From UBA1151 sp963579925 (lineage in GTDB: Bacteria > Chloroflexota > Dehalococcoidia > Lucifugimonadales > Lucifugimonadaceae): 9,459 nt of DNA. How positions within the stretch are numbered: the first letter of the stretch is position 1; the number at the start of each line of letters is the position of its first letter. A program made the translations under genes and the position numbers. Shown in pieces: positions 7,504 to 9,459 of this stretch. The notes beneath the pieces were generated by a model. That model was not told where the DNA came from. It was given only the letters and a program-made list of their open reading frames with translations, and made no database searches. The DNA lies in NCBI GenBank assembly GCA_963579925.1, contig CAUZJA010000104.1:1-9459 (forward strand), given 5' to 3'.

Positions 7504-7519
7504 CGCCCATCAATGGGCG
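7504..7519 (-). promoter_or_regulatory. Inverted repeat in the pyrG leader
   Basis: CGCCCAT (7504-7510) and ATGGGCG (7513-7519) are exact reverse complements with 2 nt between. As RNA it would fold as a CGCCC/GGGCG stem with a 6-nt loop, ending 13 nt upstream of the SD. No U-tract follows, so it is not a terminator. It might modulate translation of pyrG; this is inferred. Confidence 0.35.
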
Positions 7520-7595
7520 CGCACAATTAGTCAGGGGAAAATATGGGTCAGTGGTTGGAGCGGGAGTTACGCCGCTTATCGACCGTGGTCGGTCG

Positions 7596-7624
7596 GATAT
7601 AAGGTGAGGCTTTAGACTTGCCAA
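7596..7624 (-). promoter_or_regulatory. Candidate proximal promoter for pyrG
   Basis: TTGGCA (7624-7619 on the minus strand, 5 of 6 to consensus) is followed after 17 nt by TATATC (7601-7596, 4 of 6). It would give a leader of about 110 nt. The -10 is weaker than that of the distal candidate. Confidence 0.35.
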
Positions 7625-7754
7625 ACGCCTTTTCTGTGACCGTCCATCTTTGAAACCCGCTACATGTTTGATTAAACACGCACGCTGCAATGAAATGTAA
7701 CAAGAGCGTTCGGGACGTGGAAGATGGAGACTTTGAGGTACAACCAACTCTGTG

Positions 7755-7783
7755 ATTCTATGAACGACCATACTGCGTGTCAA
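7755..7783 (-). promoter_or_regulatory. Near-consensus distal promoter for pyrG
   Basis: The minus strand shows TTGACA (7783-7778), a 17-nt spacer, and TAGAAT (7760-7755), 11 of 12 consensus bases at ideal spacing. It points to pyrG and would give a leader of about 270 nt. No convincing ORF or known riboswitch was recognised in that leader. Confidence 0.6.
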
Positions 7784-7800
7784 TTGAGGAGCGGCGGATA

Positions 7801-7847
7801 AGCTTGGTCCAGCCTCTTGTTCTGGCTCTGGATTCGACCAGGAAGCT
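7801..7847. other. Symmetric, potentially structured stretch in the divergent region
   Basis: AGCTT/AAGCT, GGTC/GACC and CAGCC/GGCT form nested complementary segments with small bulges, so either strand could fold into a long imperfect hairpin. It is not a tRNA: no acceptor or T-loop pattern fits. The rest of 7491-7976 holds the pyrG promoters and nothing clearly coding. Confidence 0.25.
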
Positions 7848-7855
7848 CCATCTTG

Positions 7856-7871
7856 TTGAGTATTGACTCAA
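7856..7871. repeat. Operator-like palindrome upstream of the PEBP-like gene
   Basis: TTGAGT-ATTG-ACTCAA is a perfect 6-bp inverted repeat with a 4-nt centre, about 105 nt before the lipoprotein start. The right arm overlaps a TTGACT that could act as a -35, but no good -10 follows at the right distance. Confidence 0.3.
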
Positions 7872-7976
7872 TCGCCCCTTGTGTTCACCCTGATCCGACC
7901 CACCAAACCAGACTGCAAAGCTAGACTGTTCTTTTTCTTGATCTGGCGCGACCAACCACCTCAGAGAGGCCCCCTG

Positions 7977-8450
7977 TTGAGATATCTCGTTCCAATCCTT
8001 CTACTGCTCTCACTAGCAATTGCCTGTGGTGGCAGCGACTCTCGCCCCGTCGTTTCCATTGGAGAAATTGGCGATTCCGGAGAGTTCGAACTTACCACAG
8101 TAGCATTCGCCCCGGGCGGAAGGATTCCAGCTCGATACACCTCTGGGGCGTATGCGGCCGTGCTGGACGATCCTGACGCGCCGGGAGGCACGTTCAAGCA
8201 CGGGATTATTTTTGATATCGATCCTTCAGAAACCGGCCTGATCGAAGGAATTGAGAAGACGGAAGTGATAGTTGGAGGCGCGGTGCAACCAAACAATGAC
8301 TTTAGTCGCACCGGCTACGGAGGGCCGTGTCCGCCAGAGGGCACTCAGCATCGCTACCAACTATTTGTCTACGCCTTGAGTGAAAGGCTGAACCTTCGCT
8401 CCACCGATTCTCAAACTACGGATTGTTGCCGTGCGCTCAGTCTGCTTTGA
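7977..8450 (+). CDS. PEBP/YbhB-family lipoprotein, apparently deleted internally and at the C-terminus
   Basis: The preferred start is a TTG at 7977, with GAGAGG 7 nt upstream, giving 157 residues. The N-terminus is a lipoprotein signal: (M)RYLVPILLLLSLAIACGGSDS, with the lipidated Cys near residue 17. The body is clearly of the phosphatidylethanolamine-binding protein/YbhB-YbcL family: GRIPARYTS, LDDPDAPGG, KHGIIFDI, GAVQPNNDFSRTGYGGPCPP, GTQHRYQLFVYAL. Two things are wrong. Between ARYTS and AYAAVLDDPDAP the family normally has about 20 residues (CDGEDxSPPLxW and on), absent here. After the strand ending YALSERLNL the usual C-terminal helix (AxxxExLxAMxGHIL) is replaced by STDSQTTDCCRALSLL and a stop. 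The usual HW of the ligand pocket is HG. The frame is open, so a product may be made, but it probably folds poorly; I think it is decaying or damaged. The substrate of the family is not established. Confidence 0.7.
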   Translation: MRYLVPILLLLSLAIACGGSDSRPVVSIGEIGDSGEFELTTVAFAPGGRIPARYTSGAYAAVLDDPDAPGGTFKHGIIFDIDPSETGLIEGIEKTEVIVGGAVQPNNDFSRTGYGGPCPPEGTQHRYQLFVYALSERLNLRSTDSQTTDCCRALSLL

Positions 8451-9270
8451 CTTGGTGGCCTTGCCAGTGCCCGTCGCTTTAAGGGACTCTGGATCCGCAA
8501 CCGCGCTCTCAGATTCCTCTGGCACTTCGAATGCTTCAACACTGCACGTATTCACGTCCTCAATCGCCGTTACAAGCGACTGAATAGTGTCGTCATCTGA
8601 GCCAGTCCCAAAGATTGCTTCCAACTGGTGGCCAGCGGTGCCCTCTTCGATTGCATTGGCTGAAGGCGCAGTGGAAAATACTTGCCCCACGGTCTCAATA
8701 GATGAGATCGCCTGGAACCAACGTACTGATGCCCACGGACATGTTTCATCCAGCGTGACGCTAATCTTTACGGAGCGTCGCTCGCTGTTCTCAACAAGGT
8801 AGTCGCGCAGTTCATTCGCCTTTGAGTCATCCAGATCCACCGTCTCTATCTCAGCATTATCTTCCTCAACCCCGGATTCATCTCCGGCCAGATTGAGGAG
8901 TTCTACAACTTCTGAAACGTCGATAGGCTCATCTGGCTCATCTATCAGGGCGTCTTTCAACTCCCTCAATAGATCAAGGCCTTGCCAGAAGCGCATCCAC
9001 AACGGTTGTGGTTGGCGCCAGGCTGCCTTTCCGCACTTTGTCCAGAAGGGTCTCCATAGCATGACCAAGATCGGTCATCTCCTGGTACCCCAGCATGGCT
9101 GAGGAACCCTTCAGAGTATGTGCAGCCCGAAAGATCTCCTGAATCTCTTCGGATGAGTTCTCCTGTCCCTCTATTGCAACGATATTCTCGTCCAACAGTT
9201 GGAGTTGCTCATCCGCTTCCTCCAGAAAGACCTGTAGGTCTTCTCTTGTGATATCAGGATCCAGATTCAT
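8361..9270 (-). pseudogene. cheA: CheA-like chemosensory histidine kinase remnant (HPt/P1 and P2-like domains, frameshifted)
   Basis: The ATG at 9270 has AGGGG 8 nt upstream. Residues 1-96 are a clear CheA P1 (HPt) domain: DLQVFLEEADEQLQLLDENI, then IFRAAHTLKGSSAMLGY with phosphoacceptor His51, then MTDLGHAMETLLDKVRKG. The frame stops at 8974, but removing one A from the AA at 8982-8983 joins VVDALLA to GLDLLRELKDALID, exactly what P1 domains have. The second frame runs to 8361: an acidic linker (DEPDEPIDVSE), then a P2-like ferredoxin-fold domain (VKISVTLDETCPWASVRWFQ...VGQVFSTAPS) and a Lys/Thr linker ending TERTATIR, where P3 (usually VDVERLDxLMNLVGEL) should start. Instead come 17 unrelated residues and a stop. 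With the frame restored it is about 302 residues; full CheA is about 650 or more. It lacks the dimerisation, ATPase and CheW-binding domains, so it cannot be a kinase. It could be a real pseudogene, or the result of indel and assembly errors. Confidence 0.8.
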
Positions 9271-9319
9271 CCTGGTTGCCCCTCAAGGCGTGCGCCGGAT
9301 TGTGGTTAGAAAATGTCAG

Positions 9320-9369
9320 CATTTGAATGGAGTTAGCGGGCACGGTGGCCCGCTAACTCCATTCAAATG
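9320..9369. repeat. Perfect 22-bp inverted repeat with 6-nt loop
   Basis: The arms 9320-9341 (beginning CATTTGAATGGAG, ending GCGGGC) and 9348-9369 are exact reverse complements around ACGGTG. Complementarity stops sharply at both ends. It lies between the stop of the upstream minus-strand gene (9405) and the cheA-like start (9270). On the minus strand it is followed by CTGACATTTTC, only a weak U-tract; on the plus strand by AAACTCTG. It could be a terminator for the upstream gene, an RNA-stabilising intercistronic hairpin, or a repeat-family/mobile-end sequence. Confidence 0.8.
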
Positions 9370-9389
9370 AAACTCTGCAATTCGCCAGA

Positions 9390-9410
9390 TGGCTAGGCAG
9401 TTGGCTAGGC
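9390..9410. repeat. Short direct repeat at the end of the upstream gene
   Basis: TGGCTAGGC occurs at 9390-9398 and 9402-9410, a 12-nt period. The second copy contains the stop codon of the upstream gene. It may be a small local duplication. Confidence 0.35.
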
Positions 9411-9459
9411 GGCCATCGCTGCTTCGCCAATTTCAGACTGCACGCTTGTGCTCAGAACC
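9405..9459 (-). CDS. C-terminal fragment of an upstream gene (5' part beyond window)
   Basis: The minus strand entering the window reads VLSTSVQSEIGEAAMAA followed by TAG at 9405. Only this frame gives a protein-like tail; another frame stops within nine codons. It would end 135 nt before the cheA-like start, so it may belong to the same chemosensory cluster, but 17 residues are too few to name the family. Confidence 0.45.
   Translation of the reverse strand, partial: VLSTSVQSEIGEAAMAA

Noticed and set aside
7479..7526. A 16-residue N-terminal extension of CTP synthase
   Set aside because: The family starts at (M)TKFIFVTGG, and the strong SD is placed for the TTG at 7478.
7801..7847. A tRNA-like or T-box-like element suggested by a GATTCGA-like stretch
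   Set aside because: No acceptor stem, anticodon arm or proper T-arm can be drawn around it.
7863..7976. A 38-residue longer N-terminus for the PEBP-like protein
   Set aside because: The extension would bury a good lipoprotein signal; the TTG at 7977 has an SD and places the signal at the N-terminus.

Overview
The window looks like chromosome from a free-living bacterium of moderate G+C. My best guess is a Chloroflexota lineage of the SAR202/Dehalococcoidia kind. This is an inference from the style of the genes: secreted proteins with a duplicated GWNL(V/I) module at the C-terminus, a Cys-type lipoprotein signal, an Arg/Ser-rich N-terminal extension on Rho, and frequent TTG/GTG starts behind strong G-rich Shine-Dalgarno (SD) sites. 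No rRNA, tRNA, CRISPR array or transposase was seen.

Layout, left to right. Positions 1-761 (minus) hold the first ~253 codons of a secreted protein with two copies of one beta-rich domain joined by Thr-Pro linkers. It runs off the left edge. Positions 855-3455 (minus) hold an 866-residue secreted, Ig-like, probably Ca-binding surface protein. A perfect 13-bp G/C-rich hairpin lies between these two genes. A 440-bp non-coding stretch (3456-3894) with two TTGACA-type promoter candidates and repeated CGTTTG/CAAACG elements separates the surface gene from rho. Positions 3895-5376 (minus) encode transcription termination factor Rho. A 350-bp leader with an extended -10 promoter, a possible leader ORF and a hairpin separates rho from pyrG (5754-7478, minus), which encodes CTP synthase and starts at TTG. 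A roughly 500-bp divergent region carries two minus-strand promoter candidates for pyrG.

The right-hand part looks damaged. A plus-strand PEBP/YbhB-family lipoprotein (7977-8450) seems to lack an internal segment and its C-terminus. It converges on a minus-strand CheA-like gene (8361-9270) that keeps the HPt (P1) and a P2-like domain, carries a one-base frameshift, and ends where the dimerisation and kinase domains should begin. Both genes lose family resemblance at about 8400-8420, which suggests a deletion/rearrangement junction or an assembly artefact. Upstream of the cheA remnant lie a perfect 22-bp inverted repeat and the last 17 codons of another minus-strand gene.

How the genes relate: pyrG and rho are housekeeping genes (nucleotide synthesis, transcription termination), each apparently with its own promoter. 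The two secreted-protein genes form a probable surface unit in which the hairpin could set the ratio of the two products. I found no convincing new multi-gene defence or mobile system. The most interesting signals are the double-truncation junction, the 22-bp inverted repeat, the rho leader, and the regulatory region of the surface gene.
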